Positions 33,284-41,908 of a stretch of DNA of 64,000 nt are shown piece by piece (within the stretch, counting starts at the first letter, position 1; each line of letters opens with the position of its first letter). Both the position numbers and the translations under genes were made by a program. The notes below the pieces were generated by a model. That model made no database searches, was not told where the DNA came from, and was given only the letters and a program-made list of their open reading frames with translations. The stretch spans positions 1-64,000 of the forward strand of contig CALWLA010000009.1 in NCBI GenBank assembly GCA_944381405.1, written 5' to 3'. The DNA comes from an uncultured Lachnospiraceae bacterium (GTDB lineage: Bacteria; Bacillota; Clostridia; Lachnospirales; Lachnospiraceae).

Positions 33284-35662
33284 CTTGATCTCTCCTTTTT
33301 CTTCTGTTTCTGTTTGTTTATGGGAAAGGGCCGCGCCCTCTCTGTTCGTTTCGGCCGCTTCGGATCCTGCCTTAAAGAACCGCAGCCGCAGAGCGTTGGT
33401 CACCACGCAGACAGAGCTTAAGCTCATGGCCGCGGAGCCGATCATGGGGCTCAGCTTAAGTCCGAAGAGGGGATACAGGGCTCCCGCCGCCAGGGGGATG
33501 CCCAGGATGTTGTAGAAGAAGGCCCAGAACAGGTTCATGTGGATGTTCCGCACCACCGCCTTGCTCAGGTCGATGGCCGTCACCACGTCGTAAAGGGAAT
33601 CCTTCATCAGCACCACGTCCGCAGACTCGATGGCCACATCCGTACCGGCTCCGATGGCGATGCCGATATCTGCCCTGGTGAGGGCCGGAGCATCGTTGAT
33701 GCCGTCGCCTACCATAGCCACCTTGTGACCCTTTTCCTGCAGTGCCCGGACATGGGCCTCCTTTTCCGTGGGAAGCACCCCGGCGATGGCCTCCTGGATG
33801 CCCAGCTCCCGGCGGATGGCCTCCGCCGTCACCTGATTGTCTCCCGTCAGCATCACCACGGAAAGCCCCATGCTCCGGAAAGCGTCGATGGCCCTGCGGC
33901 TGGTCTCCTTGACCGTATCCGCCACGGCGATGATGCCCGTCAGCCTTCCGTCTCTCGCGAAGAGCAGCGGGGTCTTTCCTTCTTTTGCAAAGGCCTGCAC
34001 TGCCTCCCCGGCTCCGCCGGACTCCGCCACAAGGCCGTTTTCCTCCATAAAGGCCGCGTTACCTGCAAGGCAGGTTTTCCCGGAGAGCTTTGCCCGGACG
34101 CCCCGGCCTGATACGGCCTCAAAGGCTTCCGCTTTTACAAGGCCAATGCCCTCCTGCTCTGCCCGTTCCACCACCGCCTCCGCCAGCGGATGCTCGCTGC
34201 CTGCTTCCAGGGAAGCCGCCTCCCGGAGGAAATCCCTCTCGGAAAGGCCCTCCTCCAGCACCAGGATATCCGTTACGGAAGGATGCCCGGAGGTGATGGT
34301 CCCGGTCTTGTCCAGCACCACCGTATCCACCAGGTGTAGGTTTTCCAGGCTCTCTGCGGATTTGATCAGGATGCCATATTCCGCCGCCTTGCCGGTTCCC
34401 ACCATGATAGCCACCGGCGTCGCCAGACCCAGGGCGCAGGGGCAGGAGATCACCAGCACGGAAATGGCGTTGGACAGGGCAAACTCAAACTCCGCCCCTG
34501 CCAGAAGCCAGACGATGGCTGTCAGCACTGCGATGGAGATCACCACCGGCACAAAGATGCCGCTGACCCGGTCCGCCAGCCTGGCGATGGGGGCCTTGGA
34601 ATTGCCCGCCTCATCCACCAGCCGGATGATCTGGGCCAGGGTGGTGTCATTTCCCACCTTGGAAGCCCGGAACCGGAAGGTCCCGTTTTTGTTGATGCTG
34701 GCGGAGATCACGGAATCCCCCGCATTTTTTTCCACGGGAATGCTCTCTCCGGTAATGGCGGACTGGTCCACATAGCCGTTTCCCTCCGTCACCACTCCGT
34801 CCACGGGAATGCTCTCTCCCGGACGGATCACCACGATGTCCCCGGCGATCACCTGCTCTGCCGGGATCGTATGCTCCGTACCGTTCCGCAGCACCACCGC
34901 CGTCTTGGGCGCCAGCTCCACCAGCTTCCCAAGGGCGTCGGAGGTCTTTGCCTTGGAACGGGCCTCCAGATATTTTCCTACCGTCACCAGAGTCAGGATC
35001 ATGGCGGAGGACTCAAAGTACAACTCGTGGGCGTACTGATGCACCAGCTCCATGTCTCCGTGGCCGAAGCCATAGGCCATCCGGTAAATGGAGAACACAC
35101 CGTAGAGGAAGGATGCCCCGGAGCCGATGGCTACGAGGGAATCCATGTTGGGGGATCTTTTGGACAGGGCCTTGAAGCCCACGATGAAAAACTTCCGGTT
35201 CAGCACCAGCACCGGAATGGTCAGGAGCATCTGGGTCAGGGCTCCGATGAGGGCGTTTTCCGTTCCCAGGAAAAACGCAGGCTCCGGCAGCCCCACCATA
35301 TGCCCCATGGCGATATACATCAGGGGAATCAGGATCGCGATGGAGGAAAAGAGCCGCCGCTTCATGGCCTTCTGCTCGTCCTCCTCCCGCTGCCTGCGGC
35401 TCTGCCATTCGCTCTTGAAATCGTTGCCCTGGCCGCCCCCTGCCGGAAGCTCCGCCTGGGACGCGCCGTAGCCGATCCCCTCCACCGTATGGATGATCTC
35501 CGCCGCAGTCAGCTTTGTCTCATCGTAGCTGACATGCATCTGGTTGGAAAGGAGGCTCACATCCACCTTTTCCACTCCCGGAAGCTTGGCGACGTTCCTG
35601 GTCACCGCAGCCTGGCAGGCTGCGCAGGTCATACCCGTTACGTTAAATTTTTCTGTTTTCAT
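33068..35662 (-). CDS. copA: Copper-exporting P-type ATPase with C-terminal CopZ-like domain
   Basis: This 864-residue P1B-type ATPase exports Cu(I). An N-terminal metal-binding domain has GMTCAACQAAV (about 10-20). The core has eight helices, the transport motif SCPCALGLATP (Cys-Pro-Cys about 405), the phosphorylated DKTGTITSG (about 449) and MVGDGINDAPAL (about 654). After the last helix a linker leads to a second heavy-metal-associated domain, EGMMCPHCQAHV (about 800-811). That domain looks like a fused CopZ chaperone and has its own ribosome-binding site and ATG. It follows csoR by 17 bp in a copper-responsive operon. Confidence 0.93.
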   Translation of the reverse strand: MKTEKFNVTGMTCAACQAAVTRNVAKLPGVEKVDVSLLSNQMHVSYDETKLTAAEIIHTVEGIGYGASQAELPAGGGQGNDFKSEWQSRRQREEDEQKAMKRRLFSSIAILIPLMYIAMGHMVGLPEPAFFLGTENALIGALTQMLLTIPVLVLNRKFFIVGFKALSKRSPNMDSLVAIGSGASFLYGVFSIYRMAYGFGHGDMELVHQYAHELYFESSAMILTLVTVGKYLEARSKAKTSDALGKLVELAPKTAVVLRNGTEHTIPAEQVIAGDIVVIRPGESIPVDGVVTEGNGYVDQSAITGESIPVEKNAGDSVISASINKNGTFRFRASKVGNDTTLAQIIRLVDEAGNSKAPIARLADRVSGIFVPVVISIAVLTAIVWLLAGAEFEFALSNAISVLVISCPCALGLATPVAIMVGTGKAAEYGILIKSAESLENLHLVDTVVLDKTGTITSGHPSVTDILVLEEGLSERDFLREAASLEAGSEHPLAEAVVERAEQEGIGLVKAEAFEAVSGRGVRAKLSGKTCLAGNAAFMEENGLVAESGGAGEAVQAFAKEGKTPLLFARDGRLTGIIAVADTVKETSRRAIDAFRSMGLSVVMLTGDNQVTAEAIRRELGIQEAIAGVLPTEKEAHVRALQEKGHKVAMVGDGINDAPALTRADIGIAIGAGTDVAIESADVVLMKDSLYDVVTAIDLSKAVVRNIHMNLFWAFFYNILGIPLAAGALYPLFGLKLSPMIGSAAMSLSSVCVVTNALRLRFFKAGSEAAETNREGAALSHKQTETEEKGEIKMKKRMKVEGMMCPHCQAHVKQALEGVSGVVSAEVNLEEKEALIELSEDVADEILTAAVKEAGYEPVSLEQA

Positions 35663-35679
35663 GTTTTTGTCCTTCTGCC

Positions 35680-36012
35680 TTATTTCAGCTTTTTGATCAG
35701 GTCTACCGCCTCGCCGATCACTTCCAGGTTGCCCTTTCCGATCTCCTCCACCATGCAGGTCTCCATGTGCTCCTGCAGGATCAGATAGCCGAAGGCCTGG
35801 AGGGCGCTTTCCACCGCCGCCACCTGGATCAGCACATCGCCGCAGTAACGGTTTTCGTCCAGCATCCTGGCAATGCCGTTAAGCTGCCCGTTCATGCGGT
35901 TCAGCCTGTTTTTCAGAAGCCGCACGGTCTCCTCCTTCCGGGGCGTCGCCTTGAGATGGCAGCAGGCCCCTCCGGCGCTTTTGGGCGCGGTCTGATTATT
36001 CTTCTCTGTCAT
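35680..36012 (-). CDS. csoR: CsoR-family copper-sensing repressor
   Basis: A 110-residue all-helical repressor. The copper-binding set is Cys57 (ENRYCGDVL), His82 and Cys86 (EHMETC), the C-H-C arrangement of true CsoR. The core LKNRLNRMNGQLNGIARML is typical. The N-terminal extension holds an extra CC pair (17-18) and a His. Binding of Cu(I) should release it from DNA. A matching palindrome lies in its own promoter, so it regulates itself and copA downstream. Confidence 0.92.
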   Translation of the reverse strand: MTEKNNQTAPKSAGGACCHLKATPRKEETVRLLKNRLNRMNGQLNGIARMLDENRYCGDVLIQVAAVESALQAFGYLILQEHMETCMVEEIGKGNLEVIGEAVDLIKKLK

Positions 36013-36064
36013 AGCTGATCGTTTCCTTTCCCGGATACCCCGTACAGGTATTTCTTCGAGAAAG

Positions 36065-36093
36065 ATTATATACCCCTATAGGGTATCTGTCAA
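36065..36093 (-). promoter_or_regulatory. csoR-copA promoter with CsoR-type operator in the spacer
   Basis: On the minus strand, TTGACA (36088-36093), 17 bp, TATAAT (36065-36070), both perfect boxes. The spacer contains the palindrome ATACCCCTATAGGGTAT (36070-36086), which fits the known CsoR operator pattern built on CCC-TATA-GGG. Confidence 0.85.
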
Positions 36094-36097
36094 GGCA

Positions 36098-36143
36098 GAA
36101 AAAAGCCCTCCGAAGCGCCGGTTCCATGCCCGGCACTCCGAAG
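36098..36143 (-). terminator. Terminator of the secG-rnr-smpB operon
   Basis: CTTCGGAGTGCCGG pairs, with G-U wobbles, with CCGGCGCTTCGGAG; a run of six or more T residues follows on the minus strand. Confidence 0.65.
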
Positions 36144-36196
36144 AGCCGTTGCTTCCTTTCGGGCTGCGGCAAAGCGCCTGCCATTCCTCCCCGGGC

Positions 36197-36667
36197 TTAC
36201 ACCCGGATATTTGCGGACTTGAACTCCCGTTCCAGTTCCCGCTTCTGAGTCTTGCGGGCCAGATCCTCCCGCTTGTCGTACAGCTTTTTACCGCGGCAGA
36301 GCCCCACCTGCACCTTGACCCGCTGGCCCTTGAAATAAACCTGCAGGGGAATCAGGGTGTAGCCCTTTTCCGTGATCTTGCCCATGAGCTTGTTGATCTC
36401 GCTGCGGTGCAGAAGGAGCTTTCTGGTACGCAGAGGGTCCTTGTTGAAGATGTTGCCCTTTTCATAGGGATTGATGTGCATCCCCAGAACGAAAAGCTCC
36501 CCCTTGTCCGCCCGGATAAAGGCCTCCTTCACGGAGCAGTGGCCCTGCCGGATGGATTTCACCTCGGTTCCGCAGAGCTCGATCCCCGCCTCGTAGGTCT
36601 CCTCCACAAAATAATCGTGATATGCCTTTTTATTGTTTGCGATCACCCGGATCGAATCCTTTCCCAT
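36197..36667 (-). CDS. smpB: SsrA-binding protein SmpB
   Basis: A 156-residue partner of tmRNA in ribosome rescue. Family hallmarks are [20 protein letters not shown], the [11 protein letters not shown] loop, [11 protein letters not shown], and the basic C-terminal tail [20 protein letters not shown], which enters the decoding site. It ends the secG-rnr-smpB block, a conserved order in Firmicutes. The tmRNA gene itself is at 6582-6930. Confidence 0.96.
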   Translation of the reverse strand: MGKDSIRVIANNKKAYHDYFVEETYEAGIELCGTEVKSIRQGHCSVKEAFIRADKGELFVLGMHINPYEKGNIFNKDPLRTRKLLLHRSEINKLMGKITEKGYTLIPLQVYFKGQRVKVQVGLCRGKKLYDKREDLARKTQKRELEREFKSANIRV

Positions 36668-36706
36668 AGCCTTTTCCTCGCCTCTCTTTTCTGAAAAAAC
36701 CAGCCC

Positions 36707-38953
36707 TTAGCTGCGGCTCTTGTCCGCAAGCTGCTTCCGGCTCTGTCCCGTCAGCTGTTTTCGGTCGCTTCCCATAAGCTGCTTCTGGAAGCCTCCCACG
36801 AGCCGGAAATCCACGGTCCTGGCCGCCTTGTCCGCATCCGTCACTACGATCCGCACCCGCTGTCCCGGACGGAAGCTGCGCATTTTCCGCTCCCCTCTGA
36901 GCTCCATGGACTTTTCCAGATACACATAATAATCGTCCGTCAGGCTGGAAACATGCACCAGCCCCTCGCAGGTGTTGGGCAGCTCCACATAAAATCCAAA
37001 GGCGGTCACGCCGGAGATCACCCCGTCGAACTCCTGTCCGATGAGGCTGCGCATGTACTCGCATTTTTTCATCTTGTCGCATTCCCGCTCCGCCTCGTCT
37101 GCCCGCCGTTCCAGATCGGAGGAATCCTCCGCCACGGAGGGAAGCAGCGCCTCATAATGGGCGAGCCGCTCCGCCGTCAGCTTCCCCCGGAGAGCCTCCT
37201 TGATGATCCTGTGGATCTGCAGGTCCGGATACCGCCGGATGGGGGAGGTGAAATGGGTATAATACTTTGCTGCAAGGCCGAAATGCCCGGTGCATTCCGT
37301 GGTATAACGGGCCTGCTTCATGCACCGCAGGGCCAGGCGGGCGATGAGGGGCTCCTCAGGCTGATCCTGCACCCTGGCCAGCAGCTCCTGGATCTGCTTC
37401 GGATAGATGTGGTCGCTCTTTCCGCCCCGGATAAAATAGCCGAAGTTTTCCACAAATATGGACAGCTCCCGGATCTTCTGGGGATCCGGCGCCTCGTGGT
37501 TCCGGTACAGGAAGGGAATCTGCTGCCAGAAAAAGTCCTCCGCCACGGTCTCGTTGGCCGCCAGCATGAAATCCTCGATCAGAAGCTGGGCCGCATTCCG
37601 CTCGTAGGGCTCCACCTTTACCGCCCTGCCCTTTTTGTCCAGCGTGATCCTGGACTCCGGAAAATCGAAGTCGATGCCGCCTCGCTGGTACCGCCGTTTC
37701 CGCAGGATGGCGGACAGCTCCTGCATCCGCTCCAGCATGGGCAGCAGCTCCTGAAACTGTTCCCGCCTGCGCCGGTCCTTTTTCACCAGCATGGCGTTGA
37801 CATTGGTATAGCTCATGCGCCGGTCCACCCGGATCACGGTCTCCGCGATCTGATGATCCGCAATGTGCCCCTGCCGGTCGATCCACATGATACAGGAAAG
37901 GGCCAGCCGGTCCTCTCCCTGATTGAGGGAGCAGATGCCGTTGGAAAGCTTGTGGGGCAGCATGGGAATCACCCTGTCCAGAAGATACACGGAGGTTCCC
38001 CGCCTTAAGGCCTCCCGGTCCAGGGGGCTCCCCTCTTTGACGTAATCGCTGACATCCGCAATGTGGACTCCCAGCCGGTAAAGGCCAGTCTCCTCATGGA
38101 AGCTCAGGGACACCGCATCGTCCAGATCCTTGGCGTCCTCGCCGTCGATGGTCACCATCTGCTCCTGCCGGAGGTCCAACCTTCCTGCCCACCGTTCCGG
38201 AGACACCTGATCCGGCACCTCCGAAAGGCTCGCCATGACCTCCTCAGGGAACCGCTCCGGAAGTCCGTAGGCCTTTACCAGAGACAGGATATCCACGCCG
38301 GGATCGTTTTCATGCCCCAGAATCTGCAGGATCTCTCCCTCCGGCTTCCGGCCCTCGCCGCCATAGGAGGAAAGCCGTACCACCACCTTGTGGCCGCTGA
38401 CTGCCCCCAGGTCGCAGCCCTGGGGAACAAAGATGTCCTTTGTGATCCGCTGATTGTCCGGAATCACAAAGCCAAAGCTACGGTTTTTCCGATAAAGGCC
38501 CACAAGCTCCGTATTGGCATGCCGCAGCACCTTAAGCACCCGGCCCTCAGGCCGTTTGCCCGTTTCCTCCTTTTCGATGGAGATGCGCACCTCGTCCCCG
38601 TCCATGGCCTGGCCGGTTTTTTCCTCCGGGATGAACACGTCCTGTTCCCGGCCCTCCACCGTCACAAAGCCAAAGCCCCGGCTGTTTCCCTGGAAGATAC
38701 CGCATTCGGAAAACAGCTCCGGCTTTCCGTACTTGCCCCTGGGGCTTACCCCAAGCTTTCCCTGCCGCACCAGGGCGTCCAGGGTGTCCCGAAGCTCCTT
38801 CCGCCGTTCCTTGGGCACATCCAGCAGGATCGCCAGCTCCTTAAGCTTCATGGGCCGGTAAGCCGGATCCTGCACCAGGGCGCAGAGCATCTCCTCCCGG
38901 CGGGCTTCAAGAGATTCCTGTTCTGTTTTTATCTCGTTCTTATGATCGTTCAA
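36707..38953 (-). CDS. rnr: Ribonuclease R
   Basis: A 3'-to-5' exoribonuclease of about 748 residues. In order: an N-terminal winged-helix region; two cold-shock OB domains (NSRGFGFVTVEGREQDVFIP, RSFGFVIPDN); the RNB catalytic domain with the Asp cluster GEDAKDLDDAVSL and GTSVYLLDRVIPMLPH; and an S1 domain (GQEFDGVISGVTAFGFYVEL). The tail repeats KQL three times. The start is a TTG at 38953 because GAGGAAG lies six bases before it; a TTG at 38968 is also possible. RNase R works with SmpB and tmRNA, encoded downstream and at 6.6 kb. Confidence 0.93.
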   Translation of the reverse strand: MNDHKNEIKTEQESLEARREEMLCALVQDPAYRPMKLKELAILLDVPKERRKELRDTLDALVRQGKLGVSPRGKYGKPELFSECGIFQGNSRGFGFVTVEGREQDVFIPEEKTGQAMDGDEVRISIEKEETGKRPEGRVLKVLRHANTELVGLYRKNRSFGFVIPDNQRITKDIFVPQGCDLGAVSGHKVVVRLSSYGGEGRKPEGEILQILGHENDPGVDILSLVKAYGLPERFPEEVMASLSEVPDQVSPERWAGRLDLRQEQMVTIDGEDAKDLDDAVSLSFHEETGLYRLGVHIADVSDYVKEGSPLDREALRRGTSVYLLDRVIPMLPHKLSNGICSLNQGEDRLALSCIMWIDRQGHIADHQIAETVIRVDRRMSYTNVNAMLVKKDRRRREQFQELLPMLERMQELSAILRKRRYQRGGIDFDFPESRITLDKKGRAVKVEPYERNAAQLLIEDFMLAANETVAEDFFWQQIPFLYRNHEAPDPQKIRELSIFVENFGYFIRGGKSDHIYPKQIQELLARVQDQPEEPLIARLALRCMKQARYTTECTGHFGLAAKYYTHFTSPIRRYPDLQIHRIIKEALRGKLTAERLAHYEALLPSVAEDSSDLERRADEAERECDKMKKCEYMRSLIGQEFDGVISGVTAFGFYVELPNTCEGLVHVSSLTDDYYVYLEKSMELRGERKMRSFRPGQRVRIVVTDADKAARTVDFRLVGGFQKQLMGSDRKQLTGQSRKQLADKSRS

Positions 38954-39037
38954 ACTCCACTTCCTCAAGGGGAAACTTCCCGCCGTTTCCCTGTTTTCCG
39001 AACAAAGCCCGCCTCACAGGCAGGCAGATACAAAGAA

Positions 39038-39067
39038 AAGCCCCGGCCATAAGCAGGAGCTTTTTCT
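39038..39067 (-). terminator. Hairpin between secG and rnr
   Basis: AAAGCTCC pairs with GGGGCTTTT on the minus strand with T-rich sequence after it. It could partly end secG transcription before rnr. Confidence 0.4.
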
Positions 39068-39075
39068 TTCTGAGC

Positions 39076-39306
39076 TTATTTCATCAGTACGTTCAGTACA
39101 AATGCAAGGATCAGGAACACGATGGTTCCGTACTTTGTAAATTTCTCAAGGGTTCCTTCCATGGAACGGCCCTTGATCTTACCCCAGTAGCTGTCCGCCA
39201 TACCGCCGATGGAGCCCAGTCCCTGGGTGTTGCCCTCCTGCATCAGGATGATGGCTGCCAGCGCCACTCCCAAAACTACATATATGATGGAAACCAAGAT
39301 CGTCAT
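39076..39306 (-). CDS. secG: Preprotein translocase subunit SecG
   Basis: A 76-residue protein with two membrane helices (about 3-22 and 54-74) and the family segment LMQEGNTQGLGSIGGMADSY between them. It assists SecYE in protein export. ATG 39306 follows GGAGGTGAG; longer open sequence upstream is non-coding. It heads secG-rnr-smpB. Confidence 0.93.
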   Translation of the reverse strand: MTILVSIIYVVLGVALAAIILMQEGNTQGLGSIGGMADSYWGKIKGRSMEGTLEKFTKYGTIVFLILAFVLNVLMK

Positions 39307-39420
39307 TTTCTCACCTCCGAATAGAACAGGGATTACTATATCATATCCGTTCCGGATTTGCAAGCGAAACGTTGGCGGTTCCTGGCTCCACCACATCTGG
39401 TATCATTTTTGATAGCAGAA

Positions 39421-39453
39421 AATTGGGAGCGACCAATTCAGTCACTCCCAATT
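39421..39453 (-). terminator. Terminator of the wall-binding gene cluster
   Basis: AATTGGGAGTGACTGAATT and GGTCGCTCCCAATT form a stem of about 11 bp followed by TTTTCTG on the minus strand. Confidence 0.6.
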
Positions 39454-39465
39454 ATTTTACCATTA

Positions 39466-40353
39466 TTACTGTCTACTATTCAAATAATCCATTGTATGTT
39501 TTACCAATAATTCAGCTGATTCGTCTGTATTCAACCGTCCATCGCCATCATGGTCAAACATCTTTCCTTCCTCAGTCAAAGTACCATCTTCGTTATACCC
39601 GGCCGCCTCTAAATTGCGTCTGTGCTCTTCTTGTCTTTCTGCAATGGTTTTCACATCTGTTCCAGTCTTTCTATATACCCCGTTTAGCTCCGCTGCCAAA
39701 TACTCATAAGATGAATTTTGAAACTCCGAGAGTTCAACCTGTGTAGCTTTATCAAAGATAATTTGGATATTCCCGTCTGCCATCAGCTCATAGGTATCCG
39801 CAATGCCAGTCTCCGCATCAATATTCAGAGTTACAGGGTCTTCTACAATTCCATAGGCTTTGGTTGTATCTCCGTTTTTAAATGCCAATCGGTGTTCATT
39901 ATTAGGGGCAATCATGCTTCCAACGCATAATTGGTACTCCACCGTAATACCACCTTCATTGGCGTCATAAACTTCTATCCAACAATTCTGGTCATCTGTC
40001 TTTACATAGGTTCCAATCCAGCGCTGTAAATCTTTATTGTTTTGCTGAGAGCTAACCTGTTTGGTCTGCACAACCCCATTGACTGTCCAAGCACCATTGC
40101 CATCAACTGACGAACCATCAATGACAGTGTTTTCCGCCATATAACCGTTGGCATCAAAATAATAGCACTCTGCGATACCGTCACCGTTTCCATCGATCCA
40201 CTGCCAGCCGTTGCTGTACCATGTGGAATTGTCGGCATTGGTTCCATACCACCAGCCGGTTTCATTTTTCTGCCAACCGGAAGCAAGGGCCGGAATCGTT
40301 GTAAGAACTGATAAACCTGCACTTAATGCAATTATTGCTGTTTTCTTTCTCAT
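39466..40353 (-). CDS. Secreted wall-binding repeat protein with EF-hand-like loops
   Basis: A 295-residue exported protein. The signal peptide ends near PALASG. Two wall-binding repeats follow (GWQKNETGWWYGTNADN, then NGWQWIDGNGDGIAECYYFD and ANGYMAENT). A unique domain of about 140 residues has no recognised motif, and an EF-hand-like loop DHDGDGRLNTDE lies near the C-terminus. The DGNGDG inside the repeat also resembles a calcium loop. Likely function is attachment to choline- or glycan-decorated wall. The second ATG was chosen for spacing from GGAGA. It is last of three related genes. Confidence 0.7.
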   Translation of the reverse strand: MRKKTAIIALSAGLSVLTTIPALASGWQKNETGWWYGTNADNSTWYSNGWQWIDGNGDGIAECYYFDANGYMAENTVIDGSSVDGNGAWTVNGVVQTKQVSSQQNNKDLQRWIGTYVKTDDQNCWIEVYDANEGGITVEYQLCVGSMIAPNNEHRLAFKNGDTTKAYGIVEDPVTLNIDAETGIADTYELMADGNIQIIFDKATQVELSEFQNSSYEYLAAELNGVYRKTGTDVKTIAERQEEHRRNLEAAGYNEDGTLTEEGKMFDHDGDGRLNTDESAELLVKHTMDYLNSRQ

Positions 40354-40437
40354 AGTCATATCTCCTCATACGTTTTCTGTTTGTTCTGACTTTAGCAATC
40401 CACTTTAAAATCCATGGCCGAACCAAAACGCCGCTTT

Positions 40438-41001
40438 TTACTGAGACTGAGCATATCTCCTCCAAAGCTCCAGTGATAGTTCCTCTGCCTGTCGCTCTGT
40501 ATATCTGGCAATCTCTTCATCCGTAATGTTATCGTAATCATGTATACCCTTTGCCTGTAAATCCCGGATATCCTCTCTGATACTTTTTGCGTCACTTTCA
40601 CTTACAAGATTCCATTCGGATTCTAAAGGTCCAACCTCCTTTGTTTGCGGAGAAAAACCAACGCCCGGTGTCCAGTCTGTTACCGCCCCATTTTCATTTA
40701 CATAGAATATCCCGGGCCCCGACCTCATCAGGTCTATCTCTTTGCCAAGATCCTCAGGTGGATATACAAGCCCTATATAAGTATCTGTAAAAAGATATCC
40801 GTTCTCATCGAAAGCATAACGCTCGGCGATTCCGTCTCTGTTGCCGTCAAGCCACAAATAGGTACCAGCAGGATAGCTGCCGTCGTCGTTCTGCCACCAC
40901 CAGCCGGTTTCGTTTTTCTGCCAGCCGGAAGCAAAGACCGGAATGCTGGTCAGCGCTGCTAAAATGACTACCATTCCTGCTGTTAAAATTTTCTTTTTCA
41001 T
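40438..41001 (-). CDS. Secreted wall-binding repeat protein (small)
   Basis: A 187-residue exported protein with a signal peptide ending near PVFASG. One wall-binding module follows: GWQKNETGWWWQNDDGSYPA, then YLWLDGNRDGIAERYAFDEN. The C-terminal half is charged and helical (IREDIRDLQAKGIHDYDNIT) with no known fold. The DGNRDG loop parallels its neighbour. ATG 41001 follows AAAGGAAC. It is probably co-transcribed with the genes on either side, which encode the same architecture with different C-terminal domains. Confidence 0.7.
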   Translation of the reverse strand: MKKKILTAGMVVILAALTSIPVFASGWQKNETGWWWQNDDGSYPAGTYLWLDGNRDGIAERYAFDENGYLFTDTYIGLVYPPEDLGKEIDLMRSGPGIFYVNENGAVTDWTPGVGFSPQTKEVGPLESEWNLVSESDAKSIREDIRDLQAKGIHDYDNITDEEIARYTERQAEELSLELWRRYAQSQ

Positions 41002-41032
41002 TTCTTTCTGTTCCTTTCTTTGTTCGTGCTTA

Positions 41033-41884
41033 CTAATCTGCAACACTGTTTTCCTCACCGGAAATATTAAAAGGATTTAACGATGACACCTGAAGCCACT
41101 TATAGCTCAGCATGTACATAGGAATGAAGGCTTCCCTTGAACTCTGCGCCCAGACATAATCAAGAAATTCGTTTCCAGATGTAGTCTGACTCGGGTCATA
41201 GGGGTTTTTCATCCCGGACGTATAGCCATCCTCAAAAGTATAATCCGGGGCGATCTCACTGAATTTCAATTCAGGCGTTATAACATAAGCATGTTTTATA
41301 ATATCCCCAGAATAGGAAAAAATGGTCCTTTGGCCCTCGAACCATGCAAACAAAGTGTCATCCGTACCTGTCCAGGAGGTTTTCTGAATCTCATCGGTCA
41401 TCTGCACCTTACCGTTTTGAATCGTAAATAACTGGATCTTCACAGGACATTCTTTATCATAATCGGTTTCCCATTCATAGGCCATATCCGTCAGCAGCAT
41501 ATCGAGAACTCCGTCGCCGTTGAAATCATCCACACAGTAACGGACATAGTAATCCCTGCGGTCGAGGATCGGCCCATATTGATATAACCGGTATTTGCGG
41601 TATGCGTCTTCTGCCTCTGCGGGAGAGACCACCTGCCATGCGCCGCTCTCATCTACAAAATACCCGTCCGGCGTCATGGTGCCTTCATACATGTATCCAT
41701 TGGAGTCAAAATAATAATATACGCCGTCTATCAGCTGCCAGCCGTTGCTGTACCAGGTGGTGTTGTCCTCATTGGTTCCATACCACCATAACCCATCATT
41801 CTGCCAGCCATAGGCAAAGGCCGGAATGCTGGCCAACGCCGACAACCCGATAGCCATGGCTGCTGTCAAAAGCTGTTTTTTCAT
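41033..41884 (-). CDS. Secreted wall-binding repeat protein with FG-GAP-like Asp loop
   Basis: A 283-residue exported protein. The signal peptide ends near PAFAYG. Wall-binding repeats GLWWYGTNEDNTTWYSNGW and LIDGVYYYFDSNGYMYEG follow, then a domain of about 180 residues. That domain starts YRLYQYGPILDRRDYYVRYC and contains VDDFNGDGVLDMLLTD, a DxNxDGxxD calcium-loop pattern seen in FG-GAP/VCBS-type proteins. Its substrate is unknown. It is first of the three-gene cluster; the next start lies 32 bp after its stop. Confidence 0.7.
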   Translation of the reverse strand: MKKQLLTAAMAIGLSALASIPAFAYGWQNDGLWWYGTNEDNTTWYSNGWQLIDGVYYYFDSNGYMYEGTMTPDGYFVDESGAWQVVSPAEAEDAYRKYRLYQYGPILDRRDYYVRYCVDDFNGDGVLDMLLTDMAYEWETDYDKECPVKIQLFTIQNGKVQMTDEIQKTSWTGTDDTLFAWFEGQRTIFSYSGDIIKHAYVITPELKFSEIAPDYTFEDGYTSGMKNPYDPSQTTSGNEFLDYVWAQSSREAFIPMYMLSYKWLQVSSLNPFNISGEENSVAD

Positions 41885-41908
41885 ACTTCGCTTTTCCTTT
41901 CTGACACT

